From assembly GCA_029856045.1 (NCBI GenBank), contig JAHQWG010000008.1, positions 1 to 56,397 on the forward strand: DNA of 56,397 bases. Direction: 5' to 3'. Position 1 is the first letter of the stretch, and each line of letters opens with the position of its first letter. Below are positions 35,579-44,860 of the stretch, in pieces. A program made the translations under genes and the position numbers. The notes beneath the pieces were generated by a model. The model made no database searches. It worked only from the letters and a program-made list of their open reading frames with translations, and was not told where the DNA came from. This DNA comes from Promethearchaeia archaeon. GTDB lineage: Archaea; Asgardarchaeota; Lokiarchaeia; Sigyniarchaeales; SOKP01.

Positions 35579-36172
35579 TTATTGTGGTTTTGCCAATATC
35601 GCTTTTACTCGTAATGTATTGAACATACTAGTGGGGGCAGGTCTAATTAAACATACTGTATCTGCACCACGCCCTGTACCTCCAATACAGATAATATCCT
35701 TATCTAGTGATCTTATTATCCCAGCATCGACGGCCATCATTGAAATCTCAATGCAAACTTTTACACCTTGGCTAAAGTTTTCACGTAGAAAATATGCCAT
35801 CATTTCGACAAAACACCATTGATTCATTTTCATTCGAATATTTCGCTCTATTCCAGCCATAGCATGAGTCCCTGAAAAAATCTTTAGACCTTTTCTTCTT
35901 AATTCTTCCATTTTTAATTCATCGAATTCTTGGGGCACTGATTCTTCACCTCTGACTACAAAATGATAAGTGTGAGTAATTAAAACTAAATTATATTGAG
36001 TTGGATCAAAAATATCAAGAATTTTTTCCGCAGTTGTTCCAGTAGTACTTGCAAAAACTATATCTTTAATATTTAATAAATCAGCATATTTCTTAGCAAT
36101 CTGAAGCGCTTTCTCAGTATTGGCTGGTCCAGGTTTTTCAAAAATTGTTATTTCCATATTTAAATCTGGCAT
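35579..36172 (-). CDS. stand-alone pyruvate kinase C-terminal (alpha/beta) domain protein
   Basis: 197 residues equivalent only to the C-terminal domain of pyruvate kinase: opening FEKPGPANTEKALQIAKKYA, then DIVFASTTGTTAEKIL (the phosphate-sensing segment), LVLITHTYHFV and closing DIICIGGTGRGADTVCLIRPA. No TIM-barrel catalytic domain exists nearby, so it is not an active pyruvate kinase. Similar free-standing proteins occur in archaea and clostridia with unknown function; effector binding is a reasonable guess. It follows the duplicated longin-gene remnant, convergent with it. Confidence 0.8.
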   Translation of the reverse strand: MPDLNMEITIFEKPGPANTEKALQIAKKYADLLNIKDIVFASTTGTTAEKILDIFDPTQYNLVLITHTYHFVVRGEESVPQEFDELKMEELRRKGLKIFSGTHAMAGIERNIRMKMNQWCFVEMMAYFLRENFSQGVKVCIEISMMAVDAGIIRSLDKDIICIGGTGRGADTVCLIRPAPTSMFNTLRVKAILAKPQ

Positions 36173-36649
36173 TCAATAAAACCTTCTATTTTTTAATATG
36201 TATTATATTTCATTTATTAGATTTTAAATTTTTATATCAAATTAAAATTTATTTAAAGATTATACTATTTTAACAAAATGCGTTATAGAAATAAGTTTGA
36301 AAAGAGAATTCTATTATTTAAACTAAAACTGAGCTAAATAACTTAATAAAATTTGAAAAAAGGTTTATTTTTATATTCAATTTGAATTTTTATGAAATAT
36401 TGACCCAAATCCTTTTTTAATATATTTTAAAAATTTTACAATTAAAATTCATTATAATGTAGAAAAGGTAAGAAGAGAATACAAATTAAATACAAGGTAT
36501 AGTAAAAAACAATTAATTAATAGTCAATTTTTTAAGCTAAGATTTTAGCATTAATATTTATAATTCTTATTACGTATGATTAATTAAATTTTAATTATAC
36601 AACCATTTTCTAATTTATAGGATTAAATATCAAAAAAAAGGTTAATTCC
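36173..36649. other. 477-bp divergent AT-rich intergenic region
   Basis: Separates the pyruvate-kinase-domain gene (minus) from VIT1 (plus). No ORF or RNA is recognised. It contains a short inverted repeat GCTAA-GATT-TTAGC at 36536-36549, 101 bp before the VIT1 start, which might be an operator, and several TATA-like stretches. Confidence 0.4.
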
Positions 36650-37354
36650 ATGCTTAGAAGGAAAGAAGAACATATAAAGGGTGGTGAGAAGATTCGCAGT
36701 ATTCTTCTTGGACTTAACGATGGGTTAATATCTACTTTTACACTACTCGTCGGTGTTGCTGTAGCTACAATGGCTCTTGGAAATACTATAGTTATTTTAA
36801 CCGGTTTAGCAGAGATGTTTTCCGCAGCAATAAGTATGGGTCTTGGAGAATATATCTCATCCAAATCACAATTGAAATATTATAGGAATGAAATTATAAG
36901 AGAAAGTGCAGAGATTGATTTATTTCCCGAAGAAGAAAAATTAGAAGTTCGAGAGTCATTCGAAAAAATGGGGGTTACAGGTACAGCTCTAAATGAAGTT
37001 GTAGAGAGTATAACATCTGATAAGCAAAGATGGTTAGATTTTATGGTAAAAGATGAATTAGGTTTTTCAGATGAACCTTATAGTCCAATATTAGGGGGTA
37101 CATTAACTTTTCTAGCTTTTTTAATAGGAGCTTTTATCCCACTTTTTCCATATTTTATAGAATTAGGATTTATTTCTTTGATTATATCATCTTCTCTCTC
37201 ATTCATTATTTTATTTACGGTTGGTGCACTTAAAAAGTATATTACTGGAGAAAAATGGTTGAAGGCAGGAATAGAAATGGTAATAATTGGTGCAATTGCA
37301 TTTACAGTTTCTTATTTAATTGGATTGATATTAGAACGTATGGTTGTTGGGTAA
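36650..37354 (+). CDS. VIT1/CCC1-family iron/manganese transporter (second copy)
   Basis: 234 residues with the VIT1 hallmarks: ILLGLNDGLISTFTLLVGVA in helix 1, AISMGLGEYISSKSQ in helix 2, an acidic metal-binding cytosolic insert (EEEKLEVRESFEKMG...), and three C-terminal helices. It is more canonical than the copy at 10716-11423. It converges with a rubrerythrin gene 14 bp away, which makes iron handling or peroxide defence the likely setting. An acidic insert normally coordinates Fe2+ before transport. AAAGGTTAA upstream of the ATG may serve the ribosome. Confidence 0.88.
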   Translation: MLRRKEEHIKGGEKIRSILLGLNDGLISTFTLLVGVAVATMALGNTIVILTGLAEMFSAAISMGLGEYISSKSQLKYYRNEIIRESAEIDLFPEEEKLEVRESFEKMGVTGTALNEVVESITSDKQRWLDFMVKDELGFSDEPYSPILGGTLTFLAFLIGAFIPLFPYFIELGFISLIISSSLSFIILFTVGALKKYITGEKWLKAGIEMVIIGAIAFTVSYLIGLILERMVVG

Positions 37355-37368
37355 ATATAATAATTTTT

Positions 37369-37944
37369 TTAATTCATTTCGATTTTTTCATAAAAAATCG
37401 AACTATGATCACACAACGGACATTTTGATGGAATTTTGCCAATCTCAATGTTTCCACAAATTTTACAAACATAAATTTCATATTTTTTAAATAGCTTTTT
37501 TTGTGTAAGAATTTTAAAAAATTTGGTGAACAATTTTGAATGAATTTTTTCAGCCATTTTTGCTAATTTAAAAGATAATTCAGCTACATTTTCTTTATTT
37601 TTTTTTGCAGATTTTTCAAAATTTTTATACATTATTTTAAACTCATAGTTTTCACCATCAATAGCATTAAGAAGATTGGAACTCGTATCTTTAACTTGTT
37701 TATAAATCTCATCTTCATTTATTTTAACAATTTCATTCAGATTTATCGGCGACTCAATTATTGAAGATAATGCTTTTAAATGATTTTTTATATGAATGCT
37801 TTCTGCAAAAGCCGTTGCAATAAATAAATGAGCAATTTCAAGAAGGTTTTCTTTTACTGCTTGTTCGGCAAATAATTCATATTTTCGTTTAGCAATGCTT
37901 TCTCCAATTAAAGCCTCTTTTAAATTATTAATAATATTCTCCAT
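37369..37944 (-). CDS. rubrerythrin
   Basis: 191 residues. Four-helix diiron domain with Glu15 (GESIAKRKY), Glu48-xx-His51 (AESIHIKNH) and a second ExxH near MAEKIHSKLF, then a C-terminal rubredoxin-like ribbon CKICGNI...CPLCDHS for Fe(SCys)4. Rubrerythrins reduce hydrogen peroxide in anaerobes using electrons from rubredoxin-type donors. Cytosolic. Convergent with the VIT1 gene; the pairing links iron transport and oxidative-stress defence. Confidence 0.9.
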   Translation of the reverse strand: MENIINNLKEALIGESIAKRKYELFAEQAVKENLLEIAHLFIATAFAESIHIKNHLKALSSIIESPINLNEIVKINEDEIYKQVKDTSSNLLNAIDGENYEFKIMYKNFEKSAKKNKENVAELSFKLAKMAEKIHSKLFTKFFKILTQKKLFKKYEIYVCKICGNIEIGKIPSKCPLCDHSSIFYEKIEMN

Positions 37945-38005
37945 AATTTTTTCTCATCTAACTTCTTGTTAACATTTCAATTCCTAAATTAGAAACATAA
38001 TAGAT

Positions 38006-38224
38006 TTATTGATGTCTATTGTATAACCTTATGCCAATAATCCCTATTATAATTAAGAGGGAATAAAGAATCATTGGAAATCCATAAAATTCTTGAAGAG
38101 TAAAATAGAAGTAAGCAAGAATTATTAATGAGAAGAATATAACAAATATACATATTGCATAAAATATACGATCAAAAATTATTTCTTTACGTAGTCTTTT
38201 TCTCATACGTAGTCTTTTTCTCAT
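38006..38224 (-). CDS. small two-helix membrane protein with duplicated start
   Basis: 72 residues: a strongly basic N-terminus made of the hexapeptide MRKRLR twice, two hydrophobic helices (about 19-42 and 50-67) and a short RLYNRHQ tail. The double start comes from an 18-bp tandem duplication (38189-38224). AAGGAG lies eight bases before the first ATG (38224), supporting that start. Family not recognised. It lies about 55 bp downstream of the giant pseudo-subtilase gene on the same strand and may be its co-transcribed neighbour. Confidence 0.55.
   Translation of the reverse strand: MRKRLRMRKRLRKEIIFDRIFYAICIFVIFFSLIILAYFYFTLQEFYGFPMILYSLLIIIGIIGIRLYNRHQ
38189..38224. repeat. 18-bp perfect tandem duplication over a start codon
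   Basis: ACGTAGTCTTTTTCTCAT occurs twice in a row, duplicating the start codon and first six codons of the small membrane-protein gene on the minus strand. The second ATG is an in-frame alternative start. Confidence 0.9.
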
Positions 38225-38279
38225 ATTAAATACTCCTTAAACCTAATTCTATTTCTTTATCTTTCTTTTAATAATAATT

Positions 38280-41200
38280 TTAATAATGTTCGCCTATATC
38301 CTCTCCAAACTTTTTTAAATCATCTAATAACAAACTAATTCGCTTCCTATTTGATAATAATAGCCTTATTTTATCGATTTCCTTTATATCCGGCATTTCA
38401 ATACCTAATCTCATCTGTTTAAATAACGTATTTGCCTGATTTATATAGGTTCTTGCTTGATTTAATAATTTACCTTCTAATGGCGTTATTGAAAGGCGTC
38501 TCTTTAATTTTGAAAAATTATAAAACCATAACATTCCACTCAATAAAATAATTAAGATAATAGCAATTATATCAAAAATATGAGGATATCTAGGATTGGG
38601 ATATTCATATTCTTCATATGATGGCTCGGGATCTTGATATATAACAGTGAATTTGAATGTTAGAGTTTCCGCAGCTAATTCTGGATGATCCAAAAGTAAA
38701 ACAAAATAATAATCACCTGTTTTATCAAACCAAGTAGTATCAAAATAGACCATAAAGTTTCCAGGTTGTGTTTCAAACATCGGGAGAATCGGTATTTCGA
38801 ATCCCATTAATGAAGCATTTATCATTGTCCCATCTTCATATACAAACCCTGAAATAAAGAATAAATCATCATCTAAATACTCTTTTATCTCATCGTAATT
38901 CAATAAATTTGCGGTTAAATAGATTTTATCCCCAGTTTTAACTGTATTATTTACAACGGATAAATTAAAATCATAAAATTTGTTAAATGCCCATTTACCA
39001 ATATTGACCGCAAATGGGCTATTACTAAAGCTTTCAAGTCCAGAAATTCCAAACATATCCTTGTCTCCTATGGCTAAAACTCTTCCTTTTCCGTATGTTG
39101 CTACCCCAATATAATCGCATAATAAATCTACATTTTCGGAATTTGCATTTAATTTTCCAATATTAACTGGATCAAGCAATTTAATGGTACCTATCCCATC
39201 AAAAAGGTTGTATAAATTGGTGCGATTATTACTAGATATAAATTTATTACCAGAATTATATCCGGAAGTAGTTAGGTTAAATTTTGTTAAGAGATTATTG
39301 ATTGTAGTAATATTATTTTCTGTATTGTTTTCGATAAAAAACACTAAAACTCCACCATTTTCAACCCATTCTATAATATCTTCAGTTTCATTTATTGAAT
39401 AAGCTGATTCTGGATCATTTAAAATTAGTACATCGAAGAGTTGTATTATGTCATGATTAATATTATTTGTCGTTATGACTTCATTTTCTAGGTAATATCC
39501 ACCAAGTATACTTCCTAATAAATTCTCCGTTCCTTCCATATCTTCGGTGAGAGATGAGAAATTTAAAGCTGTTAAATCATATTCAATACCAGGCAAGAGT
39601 GTCACAATTGTTGCGCCTTTGGGTTCCAAATTACTCCATAACTCACGTAATCCATAAAAATTCCCATAAGGATGGTCATATCTTTCATCCCATTCAAAGT
39701 TTATATCAGTTCCATTCATATATAGTGTTATATTATTATGAACTACGTCAAAAAGTGCTCTTCCACGATAATCACTTATAGTAAAATTTACTAAAAGATC
39801 ATAGAATTTCACATTTTGTGAATAAAATGAAATGTTAAATGCAATTTCTCCCGGTCTCGATATTGGAGGTGCCATAACAAATAATGGGATGCAAAAATAG
39901 GGATCGACAAGATCATAATTTAAAGTTTTATTAAAAGTCATATCAACAGAAAATGCTGGGTCTGTTTGATTATCATCTTTACTTCCGAACCCTGTTAAAA
40001 GATCTGATAATCCTGCGCTAAAATTTAGAAGAATAAAATCACAAAATTGTTTCCCGAAATCATCTATTGTAACATATAAATCCGAAATTTCAGTTAATGA
40101 GTAAATCGTAATATTATAAATACCAAGATCACCGGGGAAGAAAATTTTGAAGGGGATTTGATCAATTTTTTCAGGTGATATGAACAAGGAATTCAAATTC
40201 CAACTTTGATATTGAATATAATCAATAATAAATATATTACGCACAAGATAATTGTTGAAAATATTTTCATCGGAATTAGCTGTAAAAAATCCAAGATCAG
40301 GTCCAATTAAACTAATAATTAGTTCTAAACCTAATATCCAGCCACAAGTATAGACTCCTACGCTTGTTGGCGTCCAATTAGCATTAAATTCTAAAATATC
40401 AAATGGTTTAAGATTTTCTACCAAAAAAATAACAGAAAACACTTCTAAAACACCATATTCATTTGTTTTATTAATAGCAAATATAACTTCAGTTGAATTT
40501 ATAAGTGTCGATCCGACATTCATTATTTTTACTGAGGATTCATATCTTTCATTAAGTTTCCCAATTCTAGAAAAATCAACTTCAAGAACTATTAAATCAG
40601 TTATATTATTGTAAATTGTGATGTTTGAATTAATTAATCTCATTTGATCAATCAATGCATCATAAGCAGAACTATTATCTGTTCCAATGCCTGTTCCAAG
40701 TATTGATGTAAAATTTATTTGATCATTGGGTTGAAAATTTTCCGCCATATCCCAAATCATTGCAAATCCAGGATCTTCTAAACCCTGCTGATATGTGGAA
40801 TCATTCGCTAAATTATAGGAACCATCTTCTTGAGTTAAATCAATTAATAAATTAGTGCTATTTCCAATTTCCCAAGAACTTAAATTATGAGAAGTTGAAT
40901 TAAATCCGATGGCTGTAAAATTAGAAGTATAATCATAATAAGTATTATTATTTTCATCATAAATATAAATTAATTCATCATTTTCATCATATTGACAAAT
41001 GTCATCAAGAGATGCGGTATTATACTCCATGTAATTTGTCATATTTCCAGCAGTTTCATTTAAAAATAAATCAGCTTTAAAAAATGAGACTAATTGTAGA
41101 TTGTTAATTTGGGTAATACCTAAATTGAAAAAATACAAATTAAATTTAAATGCATTTATTCGATTAGTATAATTTTTAAAAAGATATGTATCATTTTCAT

Positions 41201-43145
41201 ATTCTGCTGAATAATCCCAAGATTCAACGATGGCTACTATATAGAGTTCAATATCTTCTACTTTTAAAATACTTAAATATCTTTTATACTGTTCCCAACC
41301 AACAGGTGATAGCGTAATTTGATGCATTTCACGAATTACATTAAATTCCGAGAACCAATTAGTTCTTGTGTTGTTATATCTTAATCCAAATTGATTTAAG
41401 AGTAAATGTATTGTAGTAAAATTATAATCAGAACCATTATTTATCATTAATATTGGAAGCATCATTTGGGAACTCAAGAGAGCTGAAATATCATATGCAT
41501 GTAAATTTGGAGGGCGATTAATTGAGTCTGTTAATTTAATTGAGTCTTGAGAATATATAAATCCGGGATATATTAATGGCGCTGGTAAATTCAAAGCATT
41601 ATATTGTTTTGCTGTAAAATAGTCTAGTAAAAAGTTATATGATGCAGATACATTGATTAATCCAGTACCCACGGCATTTTTATCATCAGAAATTTGAATA
41701 GTTGTACTTATCAAAGCATATCTTATTAACTCAGGTGTTGCTAATGGAAATGCTTCTAATAATAAGGCTATAGCACCACTTGTAACTGATGATGCCGCAC
41801 CTGTGCCACTGGCCATTGTATAATTACCATCGATTATAGATCCATATTCCGGTTGTGGAAATGTCCCTTCAGGGATATAAAAATCTGAATATCCAAAATC
41901 TTCAAGTGTATAACCTAAAATTGAAAAATTATCTAGAGAACCGGAAAATACCTTTGCTCTTGGACCAATAAGGTTTATACCAGGTGCGAGAATATCAGGA
42001 CACATTCTAAAGTCTAGTGAAGGACCTCTACTACTGAAGTCTGCAACATTATGATTGGAATGATTATATACACCAACTGTGATTGATTTTAATGCCATTC
42101 CAGGTGTATCTAAACTCATATAACTTCCTCCCTCATCTCCAGCGGGTGTAACTACAATAACGCCTTTCTCTACAACATTATTAATAGCCATAGAGACAGG
42201 ATCCATATAAAATCCAGGAATACTAGCACAAAATAGTAGAATATCAGCACCATGAGATAAAGACCATTCTATTCCTGAAATGATAAAAGACCAATAAGTA
42301 ATACCAATCGAATCATAAATTTTTACATTTAAATAGGATGCACCTGGAGCAACTCCCTTATATGAAGAATTATATTTACCTATCCCACAAGCAATTCCTG
42401 CATGAAAAGTGCCTCGCCCATTAAAATCAGTATAATATAATGGTTCTTCTGGCACCATAGAAACGGCACCTATTACTTTAGTTTTAAGAGTAATATTATC
42501 TTCAGCTGGGAAACCCAAATCGCCATCGTATTGACCTGTAAGATCTACCCCAGTATCTAATACAGAAATTATAATATTGGAACCATTATAACCCAAATCC
42601 CACAAATTTGTAGCACCAATAATCTCTGTAAAATTGCAAAATGAATTTGAACCTTGAAAATCAGCCTTTTTTATATAATTTTCACTATTTCCTATTAATT
42701 CAGCCTCACCATTCTCCCAAATTGAAATTACTTTTGAATAATCTGCATTTTTTTTAAGATCAGAGATAAAGCATTCCATTAATATACCATCAATTATCGT
42801 GTATTCCTTTTTAATTTCATATTTGATTTTATTCCCCTCTAAATATATTTTAAAATCAGTTAAAACTGATTTCTTTCCACTTGAATAATCAAATAGAATT
42901 ATTACTTCAATTTTTTTATCTTCTTCTAAGTTATTTTCAATTACATGAAAATATAATTCTTTTAATTTATCACTCAATTTTTCTATTGGATTTTTGAGAA
43001 TAACTGAATTATTTTTTCCTACAATGACATTTAAATCTGCTGATTTAGAGAGTACTAATAAATTTGAAAATAAAAAAATTGAAAAAATAAATAATGTTAG
43101 CAGATTGGTTTTATTTCTTTTTTTAATTGACGTCCATCTCCCCAT
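38280..43145 (-). CDS. giant surface-anchored subtilisin-fold protein with degenerate active site
   Basis: 1621 residues: signal peptide/anchor (about 15-35), I9-like prodomain (about 78-150), S8 subtilisin-fold domain (about 170-480), long Ig-like/CARDB-type beta domains with many Asn-rich glycosylation sequons, a glutamine-amidotransferase-like segment (LILNDPESAYS...WVENGG), a C-terminal membrane helix near residue 1550 and a cytosolic tail. Catalytic Asp197 (SVLDTGVD) is kept, but the HGTHVAG position reads Arg244-GTF-His248, the oxyanion Asn of AAGNEG is Asp337, and GTSMAS reads SGTGAAS (Gly449 for Ser). It should be proteolytically inactive, perhaps a binding or scaffold protein. It lies 10 bp behind an ABC-2 ATPase gene. 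Confidence 0.85.
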   Translation of the reverse strand: MGRWTSIKKRNKTNLLTLFIFSIFLFSNLLVLSKSADLNVIVGKNNSVILKNPIEKLSDKLKELYFHVIENNLEEDKKIEVIILFDYSSGKKSVLTDFKIYLEGNKIKYEIKKEYTIIDGILMECFISDLKKNADYSKVISIWENGEAELIGNSENYIKKADFQGSNSFCNFTEIIGATNLWDLGYNGSNIIISVLDTGVDLTGQYDGDLGFPAEDNITLKTKVIGAVSMVPEEPLYYTDFNGRGTFHAGIACGIGKYNSSYKGVAPGASYLNVKIYDSIGITYWSFIISGIEWSLSHGADILLFCASIPGFYMDPVSMAINNVVEKGVIVVTPAGDEGGSYMSLDTPGMALKSITVGVYNHSNHNVADFSSRGPSLDFRMCPDILAPGINLIGPRAKVFSGSLDNFSILGYTLEDFGYSDFYIPEGTFPQPEYGSIIDGNYTMASGTGAASSVTSGAIALLLEAFPLATPELIRYALISTTIQISDDKNAVGTGLINVSASYNFLLDYFTAKQYNALNLPAPLIYPGFIYSQDSIKLTDSINRPPNLHAYDISALLSSQMMLPILMINNGSDYNFTTIHLLLNQFGLRYNNTRTNWFSEFNVIREMHQITLSPVGWEQYKRYLSILKVEDIELYIVAIVESWDYSAEYENDTYLFKNYTNRINAFKFNLYFFNLGITQINNLQLVSFFKADLFLNETAGNMTNYMEYNTASLDDICQYDENDELIYIYDENNNTYYDYTSNFTAIGFNSTSHNLSSWEIGNSTNLLIDLTQEDGSYNLANDSTYQQGLEDPGFAMIWDMAENFQPNDQINFTSILGTGIGTDNSSAYDALIDQMRLINSNITIYNNITDLIVLEVDFSRIGKLNERYESSVKIMNVGSTLINSTEVIFAINKTNEYGVLEVFSVIFLVENLKPFDILEFNANWTPTSVGVYTCGWILGLELIISLIGPDLGFFTANSDENIFNNYLVRNIFIIDYIQYQSWNLNSLFISPEKIDQIPFKIFFPGDLGIYNITIYSLTEISDLYVTIDDFGKQFCDFILLNFSAGLSDLLTGFGSKDDNQTDPAFSVDMTFNKTLNYDLVDPYFCIPLFVMAPPISRPGEIAFNISFYSQNVKFYDLLVNFTISDYRGRALFDVVHNNITLYMNGTDINFEWDERYDHPYGNFYGLRELWSNLEPKGATIVTLLPGIEYDLTALNFSSLTEDMEGTENLLGSILGGYYLENEVITTNNINHDIIQLFDVLILNDPESAYSINETEDIIEWVENGGVLVFFIENNTENNITTINNLLTKFNLTTSGYNSGNKFISSNNRTNLYNLFDGIGTIKLLDPVNIGKLNANSENVDLLCDYIGVATYGKGRVLAIGDKDMFGISGLESFSNSPFAVNIGKWAFNKFYDFNLSVVNNTVKTGDKIYLTANLLNYDEIKEYLDDDLFFISGFVYEDGTMINASLMGFEIPILPMFETQPGNFMVYFDTTWFDKTGDYYFVLLLDHPELAAETLTFKFTVIYQDPEPSYEEYEYPNPRYPHIFDIIAIILIILLSGMLWFYNFSKLKRRLSITPLEGKLLNQARTYINQANTLFKQMRLGIEMPDIKEIDKIRLLLSNRKRISLLLDDLKKFGEDIGEHY

Positions 43146-43155
43146 TTTTATTTAT

Positions 43156-44817
43156 TTATTTTTTTGCTTTATCTATTTTGGGTTTAACTGTTGAAACAAA
43201 AGTAAAGTAATCAATCATATCAATTGAGACCTTAATATCGACAGAATCTATAGCTATATGATTCTCTTCAAGTTTTGCCAAGATTACATCTATTAATTTT
43301 TCCCGTTTCATATTTGAGAGCAATCTAATTCGTTCACCACGTTGTATAACAAAATCAATCTCTTTAATATCTTTTAAAATATTGAGTATATCAAGTTGTA
43401 TAGTTTTAAATTCAATTTCTACGGCATAACCTTTTCCTGGCAGTTTATTTTTTAGCTCTTCAGGAGTTCCGAAATCGTAAAACCCTATATTTTTCAAAAA
43501 AATGGCTGCTTTATCACAATATTCAATTTCATCCAAATAATGAGAGATTACAACTAATGTAATATCATATTCTTTATTAATAAAATCCAAGTATTGCCAC
43601 AGTTCATATCGAGCTTGAGGATCAAGACCAGAAGTTGGTTCATCCAAGAAAATAACATGAGGATTATGTACCATAGAAATTGCTATACTGACTCTTCTTT
43701 TTTGACCACCAGAAAGTGAATCAACCGGTTGATTTGCAACAAGAGCAATTCCTAAATCCTCCAAGATCTTTTTGCCTCTTTGAATAATTATATCTTCAGG
43801 AATTCCGTATTGGCGACCGAAGCTTACTATATTTTCTAATGCATTAAAATTTCCATACATCCGGCTTAATTCCTGTGGAATATATCCAATAAAAGGGGAT
43901 ACCGTTTTAGTATCTCTTGCATTATATCCAAATAGATTAATTTTACCTTTATAATCATACTCTCCTAAAATTGCTTTTAATGTGGTGGACTTTCCAGCTC
44001 CAGATTCTCCAATAATTCCTAAAATTTCTCCACGATTTAATTCAAAATTTACATCATGAATTATAGTTTTACCTCCTAATTTAACCAATAAATCTTTAAC
44101 TTCTAACACTTTTTTAGAAAGAGAAAGTTCTTCACCAATTTGAAAAGTAATATTTTGGGGTTGAACTTTTCCAATATCCGACTTATTTGAAACTTGAATA
44201 ACCCAATCTTGTGAGACAAATTCCTTAAATTCTTCATTTAATGGATTTTCTCGGTCAAATGCATCAAGTACTTCTATGATAAATTCTCTATTTTCCACCT
44301 TTTTAATGGTTCCATAAACAACAACTTTTTCAGCTTTTTTTTCTGACAATAGAATTCCATCAATTAAACATGTAATTCGAAATTTTGGTAGGAAACTTTC
44401 TAACCACTCTATTGCGTTATGATATTCTTTACCTCTAAAAAAAATTAATTCTTGACGATCAACTTTAAAACTATTCCTTAAAACAAAAATACTTGGATAT
44501 AATAATAAACTTTCTTTAGTTTTTCTAAAGTTTCTTGGAATTTTTACTATATGTCTTCCAATGAGAATATTTTCAGACCCTAATTCACCTTCTTCTAACA
44601 ATAGATACAATTCATCAGTAAAAATTTGGGATGTAAATTTTCTCAATAATGTACCTTTTGCTTTTATGAATTCTGAGTTAAACCAAGTTCCTGTAACCTC
44701 AATGTCAATAATATAATTTTGCCGATCTCTAAGCCATAAAAAAATCTCATCAAATTGATTAGCTGAGAAGATTGCCTCCTCTATTAATTCCTCCACACCA
44801 ACTTTTCTTATCGTCAT
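43156..44817 (-). CDS. ABC transporter ATP-binding protein with a novel N-terminal domain
   Basis: 553 residues. The ABC domain starts near residue 237: Walker A GESGAGKST (270-278), Q-loop YIPQE, signature LSGGQKRRVSIA, Walker B VIFLDEPTSGLD, switch His in VISHYLD. The DrrA/CcmA-like C-terminal extension (FGTPEELKNKL ...) fits ABC-2 exporters. The first ~230 residues, beta-rich and soluble (TGTWFNSEFIKAKGTLLRK; VVVYGTIKKVENREFIIEV), are not part of usual ABC-2 ATPases and are unrecognised. It probably powers the permeases encoded just upstream (44861-46033, 46059-47192). The pseudo-subtilase gene follows after 10 bp. Confidence 0.9.
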   Translation of the reverse strand: MTIRKVGVEELIEEAIFSANQFDEIFLWLRDRQNYIIDIEVTGTWFNSEFIKAKGTLLRKFTSQIFTDELYLLLEEGELGSENILIGRHIVKIPRNFRKTKESLLLYPSIFVLRNSFKVDRQELIFFRGKEYHNAIEWLESFLPKFRITCLIDGILLSEKKAEKVVVYGTIKKVENREFIIEVLDAFDRENPLNEEFKEFVSQDWVIQVSNKSDIGKVQPQNITFQIGEELSLSKKVLEVKDLLVKLGGKTIIHDVNFELNRGEILGIIGESGAGKSTTLKAILGEYDYKGKINLFGYNARDTKTVSPFIGYIPQELSRMYGNFNALENIVSFGRQYGIPEDIIIQRGKKILEDLGIALVANQPVDSLSGGQKRRVSIAISMVHNPHVIFLDEPTSGLDPQARYELWQYLDFINKEYDITLVVISHYLDEIEYCDKAAIFLKNIGFYDFGTPEELKNKLPGKGYAVEIEFKTIQLDILNILKDIKEIDFVIQRGERIRLLSNMKREKLIDVILAKLEENHIAIDSVDIKVSIDMIDYFTFVSTVKPKIDKAKK

Positions 44818-44860
44818 TTTTTATATTTTTTTTTAATTTTTTTCTAATAAAATTTTAAAT

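Noticed and set aside
38189-38224. Insertion-sequence target-site duplication
   Set aside because: The two 18-bp copies are directly adjacent with nothing between them; simple slippage explains it.
38280-43145. Active S8 protease
   Set aside because: Three of the four active-site positions read as non-catalytic residues.
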